The notes below the pieces were generated by a model. That model was not told the origin of the DNA. It saw only the letters and a program-made list of their open reading frames with translations, and ran no database searches. This document shows positions 9,331 through 17,232 of a DNA stretch of 64,000 bases, piece by piece (within the stretch, counting starts at the first letter, position 1; each line of letters starts with the position of its first letter). The position numbers and the translations under genes are program-made. Source of the DNA: Bacillus luti (GTDB lineage Bacteria > Bacillota > Bacilli > Bacillales > Bacillaceae_G); the NCBI RefSeq assembly GCF_001884105.1, contig NZ_MACI01000088.1, positions 1 to 64,000 on the forward strand. The letters are read 5' to 3'.

Positions 9331-9528
9331 ATGGACAACCTATTCCAATATGTCCTGCACTATGTACTGTTAACAATTATGATAGTCGGGGCACTATTAC
9401 TATTCCCGTTCTTCCCCAAGTTCGTCCTCTTTTTAGCTTTTTTTATTATGCTCGGGATCGCTATTATCATTTCAACAAGGGAAGATACCACAAAAAAAGA
9501 AAGCAGAGTTCAGCGCGTAAAGCTGTAA
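9331..9528 (+). CDS. Small two-helix membrane protein, unknown function
   Basis: This 65-residue protein starts at ATG 9331, preceded by AAAAAGGGGGCG. Two hydrophobic segments (about residues 10-28 and 30-48) make a probable helical hairpin in the membrane, followed by a basic hydrophilic tail (STREDTTKKESRVQRVKL). I do not recognise a named family. The 3' end of the ORF lies within its own terminator stem. It is flanked by convergent and divergent genes and so is monocistronic. Confidence 0.65.
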   Translation: MDNLFQYVLHYVLLTIMIVGALLLFPFFPKFVLFLAFFIMLGIAIIISTREDTTKKESRVQRVKL

Positions 9529-9540
9529 CTCTGCTTTTTT
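9501..9540 (+). terminator. Intrinsic terminator overlapping the small membrane protein gene
   Basis: The stem AAGCAGAGTT/AACTCTGCTT with a 16-nt loop is followed by a T-run. The ORF stop lies in the loop side of the hairpin. Confidence 0.85.
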
Positions 9541-9670
9541 TCAATCTTAACTCTCTGTTACATATAGTTATGCCTTGGGAAATAATTAAACTATATTTTG
9601 TAATTCCCCTTACCATTTCACATATTCCACGCCCCATACAAATGGCGTGACAAATATTTATCGAATTTAC

Positions 9671-9686
9671 TGTTTCACGTGAAACA
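9671..9686. other. parS centromere site (ParB/Spo0J binding)
   Basis: TGTTTCACGTGAAACA is a perfect 16-bp palindrome identical to the consensus parS sequence (TGTTNCACGTGAAACA) bound by ParB/Spo0J. ParB-CTP loads there and spreads, recruiting SMC for origin segregation. Such sites cluster around the replication origin in Bacillus, so the window is probably origin-proximal. It lies in a non-coding gap between two terminators, which suits a site that should not be transcribed through. Confidence 0.92.
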
Positions 9687-9715
9687 CAATTTTTATTTAC
9701 CACTTAAAATATCGT

Positions 9716-9766
9716 TATAAAAAAAGAAAGTTAATTCCTTCAGCAAAACTGAAAGAATTAACTTTC
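9716..9766 (-). terminator. Intrinsic terminator of the ABC-F gene
   Basis: A long stem, GAAAGTTAATTC-C-TTCAG paired with CTGAA-A-GAATTAACTTTC, is followed on the reverse strand by a T-run. Confidence 0.88.
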
Positions 9767-9772
9767 TATCCT

Positions 9773-11653
9773 TTACTCCACAATATTCTCTAATTCGTTA
9801 TATAACTCTACTCGTAACAACTCTTTCTTCGTTTTTTCCTCATATAATTTTTCAAGCCTTTCAACATCAGCTACATGTTCCATTTCACATTCTATCGCAT
9901 ATATACTTTCTTCTATATGCATTAACTCGGTTTCAATTTCCTCAAAACTTCTAGAGACTTTCTTTTTTATAGGGGATATTTCAACGCTTTTTCTTCCTTG
10001 GCGTTTTTGCTTTATTACTTGTTTCTCAAGTTTTTCTTCCCACTTTTGACGCGCCCATGCATAGTTCCCAGCAAACTCAAATAATTTACGCTCATCAATC
10101 CAATACGTCTTTTCAAATAACTTATTTAAAAAGTAACGATCATGTGAAACAGCTAGAATCGTTCCATTATATTGTTCAAGGGCCTCCTCTAAAACTTCTC
10201 TTGATTCAATGTCGAGATGGTTTGTCGGCTCATCTAAAATTAAAAAATTGATATCTTGATACATAAGTTGCGCAAGTCTTAACCTCATTTTTTCTCCACC
10301 GCTCAGTTGCGTTACTTTCTTAAACACCGCTGGGCCATAAAATAAAAACTTAGCTAATATATGCCTTGCGTCTCCCTCTGTTACAGCTACACACTCTCTG
10401 AATGCTTCCAATACATTACTCTTCATATTTCCGTACGCGTGCTGCGATAAATAACCGATTTTAACACTACTACCAATACGAATTTCACCAGCATCTGGTT
10501 CTATTTCTTCTAATAATAACTTTAGTAGCGTTGTTTTTCCCGTACCATTACGACCAACGATAGCCGCACGCTCTTGAAAACGAACATGTAGATTCGCTTG
10601 CTCAAATAAAGGTTGGTCTGCAAAACCTTTACTCACTTCTTTCATGATAACAACATCTTTCCCGCTTCTCTCTTGCCCTTCAAACTCTAACCCCATTTGT
10701 TTTCTTTCCAAAATCGGTCTCTTTAATTTCTCCATGCGCTCTAGCGCACGTTCCATATTTCTCGCTCTCTTATGCAATCCTTCGTTCGGCGGATTCGCTT
10801 GGTTTGCCCATTCACGTAGACGCTTAATGGCTTCTTTCATTTTCTTTATTTTCTTTTGCTGTTCTTGATAAGCCTGAAACTCCTGAAGCAACCGTTCTTC
10901 CTTTTCCTCAACAAACTGAGAATAGTTTGTATGATACACGTGAATCTCTCCATCTTCTAAATCAAAAATCTTCGTTACAACTTCATCAAGGAAATAGCGA
11001 TCATGTGAAATAACTACAACTGTTCCAGTGTATTCTTTTAAAAATTGCTCTAGCCATTCTACGGCGAACAAATCTAGATGATTGGTTGGCTCATCTAGCA
11101 GAAGTAAATCTGGTTTCTGCAATAGCATGTATGCAAGGCTTACTTTTGTTTGTTCCCCACCACTTAACTCCAAAAACGATCGAGGAAATAGTTCTGTCAC
11201 CTGTAGGCCATTTGCTACCTTCATAATATTCGCTTCTATTTCATAACCACCAAGAAACGCAAAGTTTTCTTGAATTACTCCGTACCTCTCCATTAATTTT
11301 TGTAATGCAGATGGTTCCCGTTCTTCCACCATATTTTTTTCTAAAGCATGCATTTCCTTTTCTAATTCCTTTTCCACTTTAAAAGCGGAACTCAATACAT
11401 CATATACAGTCATATCCTCATCAAATTTTGGGATTTGTGCCACATGACCAATACGTGTACCTTTCTTCATATGAATGGCTCCTGCATCCAAACTCTCCAT
11501 TCCTGTTAGAAGCTGAAAGATCGTTGTCTTCCCGCTACCGTTACGACCAACTAATCCAACACGTTCACCGTTCTTTATTTCAAGCGATATATTTTCAAAT
11601 ATGATGTTTCCACCAAAAGATTTCGTTACATTATTTACACTACAAATTGTCAT
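9773..11653 (-). CDS. ABC-F ATPase, probable ribosomal protection (antibiotic resistance) type
   Basis: This 626-residue protein has two ABC nucleotide-binding domains and no membrane helices: Walker A motifs GRNGSGKTT (about residue 38) and GRNGTGKTT (about 364), signatures LSGGEQ and LSGGEK (about 161 and 450), and LLLDEPTNHLD/LILDEPTNHLD. A long charged interdomain linker (about residues 240-330) contains WANQANPPNEGLHKRARNME, resembling resistance-type ABC-F factors, and a basic coiled-coil C-terminal extension follows NBD2. Start 11653 is chosen from AAAGGAG 9 nt upstream. Such proteins enter the ribosomal E site and displace bound antibiotics. The upstream attenuator arrangement supports the resistance role, but a housekeeping ABC-F is not excluded. 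Confidence 0.85.
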   Translation of the reverse strand: MTICSVNNVTKSFGGNIIFENISLEIKNGERVGLVGRNGSGKTTIFQLLTGMESLDAGAIHMKKGTRIGHVAQIPKFDEDMTVYDVLSSAFKVEKELEKEMHALEKNMVEEREPSALQKLMERYGVIQENFAFLGGYEIEANIMKVANGLQVTELFPRSFLELSGGEQTKVSLAYMLLQKPDLLLLDEPTNHLDLFAVEWLEQFLKEYTGTVVVISHDRYFLDEVVTKIFDLEDGEIHVYHTNYSQFVEEKEERLLQEFQAYQEQQKKIKKMKEAIKRLREWANQANPPNEGLHKRARNMERALERMEKLKRPILERKQMGLEFEGQERSGKDVVIMKEVSKGFADQPLFEQANLHVRFQERAAIVGRNGTGKTTLLKLLLEEIEPDAGEIRIGSSVKIGYLSQHAYGNMKSNVLEAFRECVAVTEGDARHILAKFLFYGPAVFKKVTQLSGGEKMRLRLAQLMYQDINFLILDEPTNHLDIESREVLEEALEQYNGTILAVSHDRYFLNKLFEKTYWIDERKLFEFAGNYAWARQKWEEKLEKQVIKQKRQGRKSVEISPIKKKVSRSFEEIETELMHIEESIYAIECEMEHVADVERLEKLYEEKTKKELLRVELYNELENIVE

Positions 11654-11676
11654 TTTCCGTACTCCTTTCAATATAA

Positions 11677-11712
11677 AAAACCATGGGAAAGAAACATTCC
11701 CCATGGTTTTCG
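11677..11712 (-). promoter_or_regulatory. Probable transcription attenuator upstream of the ABC-F gene
   Basis: A perfect 11-bp hairpin AAAACCATGGG/CCCATGGTTTT with a 12-nt loop runs on the reverse strand straight into a T-run and then, about 10 nt later, the ABC-F ribosome binding site. A strong intrinsic terminator inside the leader, placed between a short ORF (11778-11912) and the structural gene, is the layout of antibiotic-induced ABC-F attenuators. A second weaker hairpin (GGGAGC...GGCTTCC, near 11724-11744) could take part in an alternative fold. Confidence 0.65.
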
Positions 11713-11777
11713 GCATAGAAAAAGGAAGCCAAATAGCTCCCTTTTCACACGTTTATAAAAAATGGGTGAAGAGATTT

Positions 11778-11912
11778 CTATCGTTCAATAGCTACTATGC
11801 AATTGTTAAAAAAGGACAGACGTATCCCGTTAACAACTACATCATGAAAAATCGCACGACAATAATAGATAAAATCTAAAAATTTGGCACGTGCAGCTAA
11901 AGAACGTTTCAT
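11778..11912 (-). CDS. Short basic ORF, probable leader peptide of the ABC-F gene
   Basis: This 44-residue ORF (MKRSLAARAKFLDFIYYCRA...) starts at 11912, 8-9 nt after a strong AAAGGAGTG site. A -10-like TATAAT lies at 11955-11960, but I see no convincing -35. The ORF ends 125 nt before the ABC-F start, with the terminator hairpin in between. The strong ribosome binding site and position suggest translation that senses ribosome stalling; it may instead be an independent small protein. It resembles nothing else in the window. Confidence 0.55.
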   Translation of the reverse strand: MKRSLAARAKFLDFIYYCRAIFHDVVVNGIRLSFFNNCIVAIER

Positions 11913-12041
11913 CTCATTCACTCCTTTCGTACGGAATTTAATACTTACTTCTTTATTATACTTTCCCATTTCATGTTTGAATAGTCATTTTTCTGAAAAT
12001 AATGAAGATAGACTAAACATTTCAATAAGTGACATCAAATC

Positions 12042-12105
12042 TTACAAAACTGTTATGTTCACGTAATGGAAAGCGATAGTACGAAAAGATGCCTCCCTAT
12101 ACAAT
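12042..12105 (+). promoter_or_regulatory. Bce-type regulon promoter, copy 1
   Basis: TTACAAAACTGTTA (12042-12055) is followed by CGTAA 6 nt later, GCGATAGT at 12073-12080, then 19 nt and TACAAT (12100-12105). Element order and all spacings equal those of seven other promoters in the window. The right half of the first element is TGTTA instead of TGTAA, so it is a slightly degenerate member. It drives the three-peptide operon 12148-12461. Confidence 0.75.
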
Positions 12106-12147
12106 AAAGATGTAAACAAGAGAGACAAACAAAAGGAGGAAACAATC

Positions 12148-12228
12148 ATGATGAAAGAAATCGTAAAAACAATCTTTGAGGTATTAGTGAACGGACAAGC
12201 AGTTGTAAAAGAACTCAACGAACTATAA
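12148..12228 (+). CDS. Tiny amphipathic peptide, VDAKAV family (family A)
   Basis: This 26-residue ORF, MMKEIVKTIFEVLVNGQAVV then KELNEL, has AAAGGAGGAA upstream and is the first gene after regulon promoter copy 1. It aligns with the 25-mer at 12245 and the 33-mers at 20680 and 24195 (pattern L-x-A/N-x-x-AV-x-x-x-LN). The spacing of hydrophobic residues fits an amphipathic helix. The function is unknown; its promoter suggests a cell-envelope or antimicrobial-peptide stress response. It is too short for ordinary gene callers. Confidence 0.65.
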   Translation: MMKEIVKTIFEVLVNGQAVVKELNEL

Positions 12229-12244
12229 AAAGGAGTGAAGAAAT

Positions 12245-12322
12245 ATGATGAACATGGTAAAAATGATTTTGCACGCTTTAGTTGATGCAAAAGCAGTTAG
12301 CCAAGAATTAAACCAACAATAA
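12245..12322 (+). CDS. Tiny amphipathic peptide, VDAKAV family (family A)
   Basis: This 25-residue ORF (MMNMVKMILHALVDAKAVSQ, ending ELNQQ) follows the previous peptide by 16 nt, with AAAGGAGTG as ribosome binding site. The core ALVDAKAV is nearly identical to the peptides at 20680 (ALIDAKSV) and 24195 (ALVDAKAV), some 8-12 kb away, despite a different length. This conservation of a short core argues that it is translated. Function unknown; no signal peptide is visible and an amphipathic helix is likely. Confidence 0.68.
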   Translation: MMNMVKMILHALVDAKAVSQELNQQ

Positions 12323-12332
12323 AAAGGGGTAT

Positions 12333-12461
12333 ATGAATATGAAGAAAGCCATTATTGTAATCGCAAGTACAGCAATTGCCTTATACACAATGAAAAATAG
12401 AAAAAAGAAGCGTAATGAAAATACTCTATATTATCCATACACATTATTAAAGAAAAAATAA
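12333..12461 (+). CDS. Small basic single-helix membrane peptide
   Basis: This 42-residue ORF is third in the peptide operon and starts 10 nt after the previous stop behind AAAAAGGGG. ATG at 12333 or two codons later (12339) are both possible. The N-terminal half (KKAIIVIASTAIALYTM) is one membrane helix; the C-terminal half is strongly basic (KNRKKKRNEN, ending LLKKK). It differs from both other peptide families. Co-transcription with two family A peptides suggests a linked role at the membrane. Confidence 0.62.
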   Translation: MNMKKAIIVIASTAIALYTMKNRKKKRNENTLYYPYTLLKKK

Positions 12462-12510
12462 AAGACAAGGTACCCTATTATAATGAGGATATCTTGTCTT
12501 TTATTTTTCC
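12460..12510 (+). terminator. Intrinsic terminator of the peptide operon
   Basis: The stem AAAAGACAAG/CTTGTCTTTT has a loop of about 22 nt and a T-rich tail; it overlaps the last peptide stop codon. Confidence 0.8.
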
Positions 12511-12596
12511 CTACCCTCTTTAAAGGATTTCCTCCTCCTTGTCCCGAATGTATTAAGCGGGATTTTTACACATATTTTAAAGGGGTATATAGACAA

Positions 12597-13391
12597 ATGG
12601 ATACACAACAACTATATTTTTTAAACGATATCGGTAAACAAAAACCAGAAAGCATTCGGAATAGAAACGCCGCCTGTCCATTTTGCGATCAAGAAAATTT
12701 AACGGATATTTTAGCAACTGAGGGCTCAATTATTTGGTTAAAAAATAAATTCCCTACATTAAAAGACACATTTCAAACCGTATTAATCGAAACGGATAAT
12801 TGTGAAGATCATATCGGAACATATACAGAAGAACATATGAGAAAACTAATTCGTTTCTCTATTCACCATTGGTTAAGCTTACAGAGTAACGAAGAATTTA
12901 CATCTGTGATTTTATATAAAAATCACGGTCCATTCTCAGGTGGGAGTTTGCACCATGCACACATGCAAATTATCGGAATGAAACATGTAAACTATCTCGA
13001 AAATATTGAAGAAGAAAATTTCCAAGGGGTACTTGTTCAAAAAAATGAACGCATTGAACTTAATATTTCAGAGCGTCCTATTATTGGCTTTACTGAATTT
13101 AACATAGTCATTGAAGATATTGCATTTATAGATGAAATGGCAAATTATATTCAGCAAACTGTACGCTACATACTAACAGATTTCCATAAAGGATGCAGTA
13201 GCTATAACTTATTCTTCTATCACTTAAATGGAAAAATCATTTGTAAGGTTGTTCCGCGCTTTGTCGTTTCACCATTGTATGTAGGATATAAAATACCACA
13301 AGTTTCTACAAAACTAGAAGAGGTGAAAATACAACTAGCGCAGTACTTCACGAAAGAAAAGGATGAAATGATTCATAAAAAAACAGAGTAG
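12597..13391 (+). CDS. DUF4931 (GalT/HIT-like) protein
   Basis: This 264-residue soluble protein resembles galactose-1-phosphate uridylyltransferase/HIT proteins of the DUF4931 group. A Cys pair, CPFCDQ (residues 27-30), probably binds a metal, and GGSLHHAHMQIIG near residue 118 is the histidine-triad-like nucleotide-binding motif. The start at 12597 follows AAAGGGG. An in-frame upstream ATG at 12483 would begin inside the preceding terminator and is rejected. The activity is not established; a nucleotidyl transferase or hydrolase role is inferred. Confidence 0.78.
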   Translation: MDTQQLYFLNDIGKQKPESIRNRNAACPFCDQENLTDILATEGSIIWLKNKFPTLKDTFQTVLIETDNCEDHIGTYTEEHMRKLIRFSIHHWLSLQSNEEFTSVILYKNHGPFSGGSLHHAHMQIIGMKHVNYLENIEEENFQGVLVQKNERIELNISERPIIGFTEFNIVIEDIAFIDEMANYIQQTVRYILTDFHKGCSSYNLFFYHLNGKIICKVVPRFVVSPLYVGYKIPQVSTKLEEVKIQLAQYFTKEKDEMIHKKTE

Positions 13392-13414
13392 GTATAGAAA
13401 ACCTACTCTGTTTT
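13381..13414 (+). terminator. Intrinsic terminator of the DUF4931 gene
   Basis: The stem AACAGAGTAGGT/ACCTACTCTGTT has a short loop and a TTTT tail, overlapping the stop codon. Confidence 0.85.
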
Positions 13415-13424
13415 ACCGCTATTT

Positions 13425-13497
13425 TGGGGCAGTAGCCCGATTGATAAAGGCTAATAATCGGCGATGGATGAGCATACTCCCCGCTGATTAAAGCCTT
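13425..13497. repeat. Imperfect palindrome, possible intergenic repeat element
   Basis: AAGGCTAATAATCGGCG (13447-13463) pairs imperfectly with CGCTGATTAAAGCCTT (ending 13497), enclosing a GC-richer loop; a preceding CCGATT can also pair with AATCGG. Its composition is GC-richer than the surroundings and it occupies the whole gap between two convergent genes. It looks like a mobile intergenic palindrome of the kind scattered through Bacillus cereus group genomes, but no second copy is in this window, so that assignment is a guess. Confidence 0.35.
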
Positions 13498-14026
13498 ACT
13501 TTATTACACCTTTATTTCGATAGTATACGTCCTCTAATCCAACGTTATACTTCATGTTATTATCCGTCCACTCTGGTCCTAAATTCCCTGGCCATCCAGA
13601 TGTATTCGCTACATATTTTAGTAATGCAAAATCAGTTAAACCTTTTTGCACCCCGCGCTTATATCCTTTCACTAAATGTGGCATTGCAATTTGTGCATTT
13701 GTACGTGGATCTTTCAGCTCATCATCAGTTAAATGATCCGGCGCAAGTCCGCCACCGCGGTGCAATTGAAACAATCCGAATGAAGTTCCATTATCTCCAA
13801 CACTTCTTGGATTTAACCGACTTTCATGTTCGGCAATTGTAAGAGGTATCCATTCCGGAAGATTTACTTTCTTTGCTTCCTCTATAATAATTTGTTTCAT
13901 CTGTTTCGCTTCTTCTGAATCAACATAACTTGTCTCATTCATTAGCTTATCCATTCCTTCAGACTTTCCTTGGAAATATAAATATACTCCAAGAACAACT
14001 AAAAATCCTACAAAGAATTTCTTCAC
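13496..14026 (-). CDS. Lytic transglycosylase-like (SLT domain) exported protein
   Basis: This 176-residue protein has an N-terminal signal/anchor helix (about residues 3-19) and a lysozyme-like SLT domain. AEHESRLNP holds the probable catalytic glutamate (E68), followed by GTSFGLFQL, the usual substrate-groove motif. Such enzymes cleave peptidoglycan glycan strands, here at the outer face of the membrane. It lies alone between convergent and divergent neighbours. The target process (growth, spore or secretion system) is unknown. Confidence 0.8.
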   Translation of the reverse strand: MKKFFVGFLVVLGVYLYFQGKSEGMDKLMNETSYVDSEEAKQMKQIIIEEAKKVNLPEWIPLTIAEHESRLNPRSVGDNGTSFGLFQLHRGGGLAPDHLTDDELKDPRTNAQIAMPHLVKGYKRGVQKGLTDFALLKYVANTSGWPGNLGPEWTDNNMKYNVGLEDVYYRNKGVIK

Positions 14027-14276
14027 TATCTCTACCTCTTTCTCCGCTGAAATTTGTCCCCTTTCAGCCTTCTTCCCTTTACAATTACCTACATTCTATC
14101 ATTCTCTTACTCTTTCATCATAGCAAATAACTATACATATTATCATCATGCTTTAGACTGATTTTGCGAATAAAACAATGGTAAATACGTGTAAAAATGT
14201 AACATAATTGGACTACAGCTTACTTCTTCTATATAATTGTAAATTGAATTCCATATATATAATAGGAGAACACAAA

Positions 14277-15926
14277 ATGAAAAAATACCTACTACTCTTG
14301 TTCAGCATTGTACTACTCATTCCTATACATGCCTCTGCACAAACATCATCACAACCAAAGGTACTTGTTCTATATAGTACAAAAGAAGATACTGTTACAA
14401 ATAATATCCAAATCCTTAATACTCAATTAGGGCATTTTACAAATGATATAACTGTGAAAAGTTTGAAAGAAGCAACTACAACTACTAACTCCTCTTCTTT
14501 TACACATGTTGTTTACATCGGTGAAAAAAAAGAAGAATTTTCTACTGAAACGAAACAATTTCTAGAAAACTTCTCAGGTCCTGTATTAGCACTAGGACAA
14601 AACGTTGACCAATTATCTAGCCGTTTTTCTTTCATTACATTGAAGAGCGATGATGTACGTGTTAACAAAATTAAATATCCAAGTAAGAAACTAGAAAATA
14701 CTTTAGAAGGAGAGCGATTAATTCAATCCATTGATACAAAAGGGACGGTTCTCGCTAACGCTTCAAGCTCAAATAACACCAATCCACTAATCATTCAACA
14801 CGGAACATCTTATTACGTTGCAACGCCAAATCTCTTTGATTGGATGTCTCATTATGTTGGTGAAATGTTATTTTCTTACTTTGGACAAAAACCAAAAACT
14901 GATAAAGTTTCAGCGTATTTACGGCTTGAAGACGTTCATCCCGCTGCAGATATAAATCAATTAAAAGAAATTGCTGAATTACTAAAAGAGAAACAAATTC
15001 CTTATATGGTTACAGTCATTCCAGTATATAAAGATCCACACACAGGAAAAAATATACAATTAAAAGACAAACCAGAATTAGTTGATCTTTTACGTTCTAT
15101 GCAAGACGATGGGGCCGCAATTATTATGCATGGTTATACTCACCAATTTTATGATACGGAAACTGGTGAAGGCTTTGAATTTTGGGATGTAAAAACTGAT
15201 CAACCAATTCGCCAACCTAATCATGAAAAACCGAAAACACAAAACGATTTTCCAAATATAGAAGCCTATAATCAATACATAGAAAAAGGGGAAGCATTCG
15301 AAGAAAAATATACGACAGATCATATCGAAAAAGGCATTCAAGAACTTGTAGATGCTAAGCTATATCCTGTCGCATTTGAAGCACCTCATTACACAATGTC
15401 TCAAAAAGGGTATGAAATATTATCAAGGTACTTCTCAACTTATGTAGGACAACTACAGTTAAGTGATACAACTTGGAAATCGATGCATTCGCCAGCATAC
15501 AGAAGTACACCATCATTTTTACATGGAATGAAATTAATGCCTGAAACAGTTGGATTTATTGAAGAAGATAAACCACAGGCTTTTGCTAAAATGAAAGAAC
15601 GTGCTTTGTCTGTTGCTAAACTGTCCGATGGAGTTATTGGTGCATTCTATCACCCTTACTTAGGTGTGAAACCCTTAAAAGAAGTTTTAAAAAATCTAGA
15701 AAGCATTCCAAACATGGAATGGATTGATTTACAAAAAGAAACAAATGAAGTAAAAATGAAAGATATTCATATTACTACGAATAAAGATGGCATTCACGTA
15801 GAAAAACCAACAAGTACAGATGACATAATGGATTATGTAAAACAATATGGTTTCCTTCTTATACTTGGGTTCCTTGTCATTGTCTTTCTTTTATTATTAA
15901 GACGCGGTAAAAAATTAGAGTCCTAA
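14277..15926 (+). CDS. DUF2334 (polysaccharide deacetylase-like) membrane-anchored protein
   Basis: This 549-residue protein has a signal peptide (LLLLFSIVLLIPIHASA), a beta-rich N-terminal domain, and then a DUF2334 domain (about residues 225-500) related to NodB-type deacetylases: LRLEDVHP and IIMHGYTHQ provide the Asp/His metal ligands, with AFYHPYLG further on. A C-terminal membrane helix with a basic tail (LLLLRRGKK) anchors it facing outwards. ATG 14277 is preceded by AGGAGAACACAAA. It is probably involved in cell-surface polysaccharide modification; the substrate is unknown. Confidence 0.78.
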   Translation: MKKYLLLLFSIVLLIPIHASAQTSSQPKVLVLYSTKEDTVTNNIQILNTQLGHFTNDITVKSLKEATTTTNSSSFTHVVYIGEKKEEFSTETKQFLENFSGPVLALGQNVDQLSSRFSFITLKSDDVRVNKIKYPSKKLENTLEGERLIQSIDTKGTVLANASSSNNTNPLIIQHGTSYYVATPNLFDWMSHYVGEMLFSYFGQKPKTDKVSAYLRLEDVHPAADINQLKEIAELLKEKQIPYMVTVIPVYKDPHTGKNIQLKDKPELVDLLRSMQDDGAAIIMHGYTHQFYDTETGEGFEFWDVKTDQPIRQPNHEKPKTQNDFPNIEAYNQYIEKGEAFEEKYTTDHIEKGIQELVDAKLYPVAFEAPHYTMSQKGYEILSRYFSTYVGQLQLSDTTWKSMHSPAYRSTPSFLHGMKLMPETVGFIEEDKPQAFAKMKERALSVAKLSDGVIGAFYHPYLGVKPLKEVLKNLESIPNMEWIDLQKETNEVKMKDIHITTNKDGIHVEKPTSTDDIMDYVKQYGFLLILGFLVIVFLLLLRRGKKLES

Positions 15927-15930
15927 TACA

Positions 15931-15965
15931 AAACCACTAAGCGAAATGCTTGGTGGTTTTTTAAC
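15931..15965 (+). terminator. Intrinsic terminator of the DUF2334 gene
   Basis: The stem AAACCACTAAGC/GCTTGGTGGTTT has a 5-nt loop and a T-run. Confidence 0.85.
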
Positions 15966-16065
15966 CTAAATCAAAACACAGCATGTTATTAACGCCCCAT
16001 TGATTATTTTCATAAATAAATTCAATTCCTATTTCTCCATAATAAAAAGGACCAGAATAACGCTT

Positions 16066-16830
16066 CTACCCTTTCAAATAAAACTGAATTGTATTTTCAT
16101 ATATTGTTTCTGCAACCTTATCAACAGATATGTTTTTTATGACACTGATTTCTTTAAGTACCTCTCGGATCATGCTTGGATGCGTCATAACATCGTCTTG
16201 AAATTCCCACGGTCCATCAGTTTCTACCATCATATATTCAAGCGGATAATATGAAACAACTTTTTTAATTTTCTCCTTATATAAAACATCCGGTGTGATA
16301 GAGATATAATAGCCATTCCTCATCATCCGTTTCATTGTTGCTTCACTTCCTTTAAACCAATGAAAGTGTGCACGCGAAACTTTATATTTCTCCAATAAAT
16401 CACATACAATATCAGCATCTTCATACACTGCATGCAATATAATTGGTAAATCATATTTACTAGCTAGTTCAACAAACTGTTGTAACACTGATATATACGA
16501 ATTGATAGCAACGTGCTCATCTTCTTTTCTTAAATAATATGGTAAGCCTACTTCACCAATCGCAACTATTTCCTCTACATGATCTTCAATTAGTTTATAA
16601 ATTTTCTCACATTCTTCTTTATGAATCGGTTGCTCCGGATGAAAACCTATTGCTGGATGTACAAAAGAATATCGCTTTGCTAAAGATAAAGTTTCTAGAC
16701 ATGATTGATAATTCATAGATACTGCAATAAGCCCTTGTATCTCTTTGCCATTTTCCACATCTATAAGTAATCTATGTTTCTCTTCACCCTCATATTGATC
16801 AACATGTATATGGCTATCAATCCATTTCAT
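16066..16830 (-). CDS. TatD-family metal-dependent hydrolase
   Basis: This 254-residue TIM-barrel hydrolase carries the TatD metal ligands in order: SHIHVD (H7, H9), IGEVGLPYY (Glu), ILHAV (His), HFHWFKG (His) and MVETDGPW (Asp). Family members are 3'-5' DNA exonucleases/DNases or deacylases. The start at 16830 follows TGGGGGC; the upstream in-frame codons lie in an A-rich region and are rejected. It is a divergent subtype (length and active-site context differ from housekeeping YabD), so the substrate is open. Confidence 0.8.
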   Translation of the reverse strand: MKWIDSHIHVDQYEGEEKHRLLIDVENGKEIQGLIAVSMNYQSCLETLSLAKRYSFVHPAIGFHPEQPIHKEECEKIYKLIEDHVEEIVAIGEVGLPYYLRKEDEHVAINSYISVLQQFVELASKYDLPIILHAVYEDADIVCDLLEKYKVSRAHFHWFKGSEATMKRMMRNGYYISITPDVLYKEKIKKVVSYYPLEYMMVETDGPWEFQDDVMTHPSMIREVLKEISVIKNISVDKVAETIYENTIQFYLKG

Positions 16831-16886
16831 ATTTATGCCCCCATAAAAAAAAAGAAAGGAACCCCCTTCTTTTTTTATCATCTATA

Positions 16887-17000
16887 TTATTTAACAATTA
16901 AATTTGTTATGATATCAAATAATCCAATACACACTACGACAACAGTAAAGTAGCTACAGAAATCTTTAATTGGAAACTTCACTACTTCTTCTTTAAACAT
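16887..17000 (-). CDS. Tiny membrane peptide in the Bce-type regulon
   Basis: This 37-residue ORF, MFKEEVVKFPIKDFCSYFTV then a hydrophobic stretch ending NLIVK, follows GGGAGAAAAGTGGG and the reverse-strand regulon promoter at 17118-17055. It has a single predicted membrane helix. The K-F-x-K-DF opening and overall layout resemble the ASG peptides (for example TFNKSDFIGLASG at 24309), but identity is low, so it is at most a distant family B member. No terminator is obvious before the TatD gene 57 nt downstream, so the two may be co-transcribed. Confidence 0.6.
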   Translation of the reverse strand: MFKEEVVKFPIKDFCSYFTVVVVCIGLFDIITNLIVK

Positions 17001-17054
17001 CCCACTTTTCTCCCTTCTTACTAAATCCCTAATTATTTTTATCTATTTGTATCT

Positions 17055-17118
17055 ATTATGCAAAAAATATGACAAATTTACTATCGAATTAACTTACGTA
17101 AACCTTACAATATTGTAA
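17055..17118 (-). promoter_or_regulatory. Bce-type regulon promoter, copy 2
   Basis: On the reverse strand TTACAATATTGTAA (17118-17105) is followed 6 nt later by CGTAA, then ATTCGATAGT (17089-17080), 19 nt, and CATAAT (17060-17055). Linker lengths are identical to the other copies. It drives the 37-residue peptide. Confidence 0.8.
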
Positions 17119-17122
17119 GGTT

Positions 17123-17157
17123 TAAAAAAATGGCCTCATCTAAATAAAGATGAGGTC
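17123..17157 (-). terminator. Intrinsic terminator of the leftward non-coding transcript
   Basis: The reverse-strand stem GACCTCATCT/AGATGAGGCC with a short AT loop is followed by a run of seven T. It lies about 80-100 nt downstream of the leftward promoter at 17238-17233, so that transcript would be only about 110 nt long. Confidence 0.7.
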
Positions 17158-17232
17158 TATTACAAATTAGTTGGTTTTTCATTCTTCATTACATTACAAA
17201 CAGAAAGTAATATATTAAGACTTTCTACTTAT

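Noticed and set aside
12483-12596. Longer N-terminus for the DUF4931 protein
   Set aside because: The ATG at 12483 lies inside the preceding intrinsic terminator and has no ribosome binding site; AAAGGGG precedes 12597.
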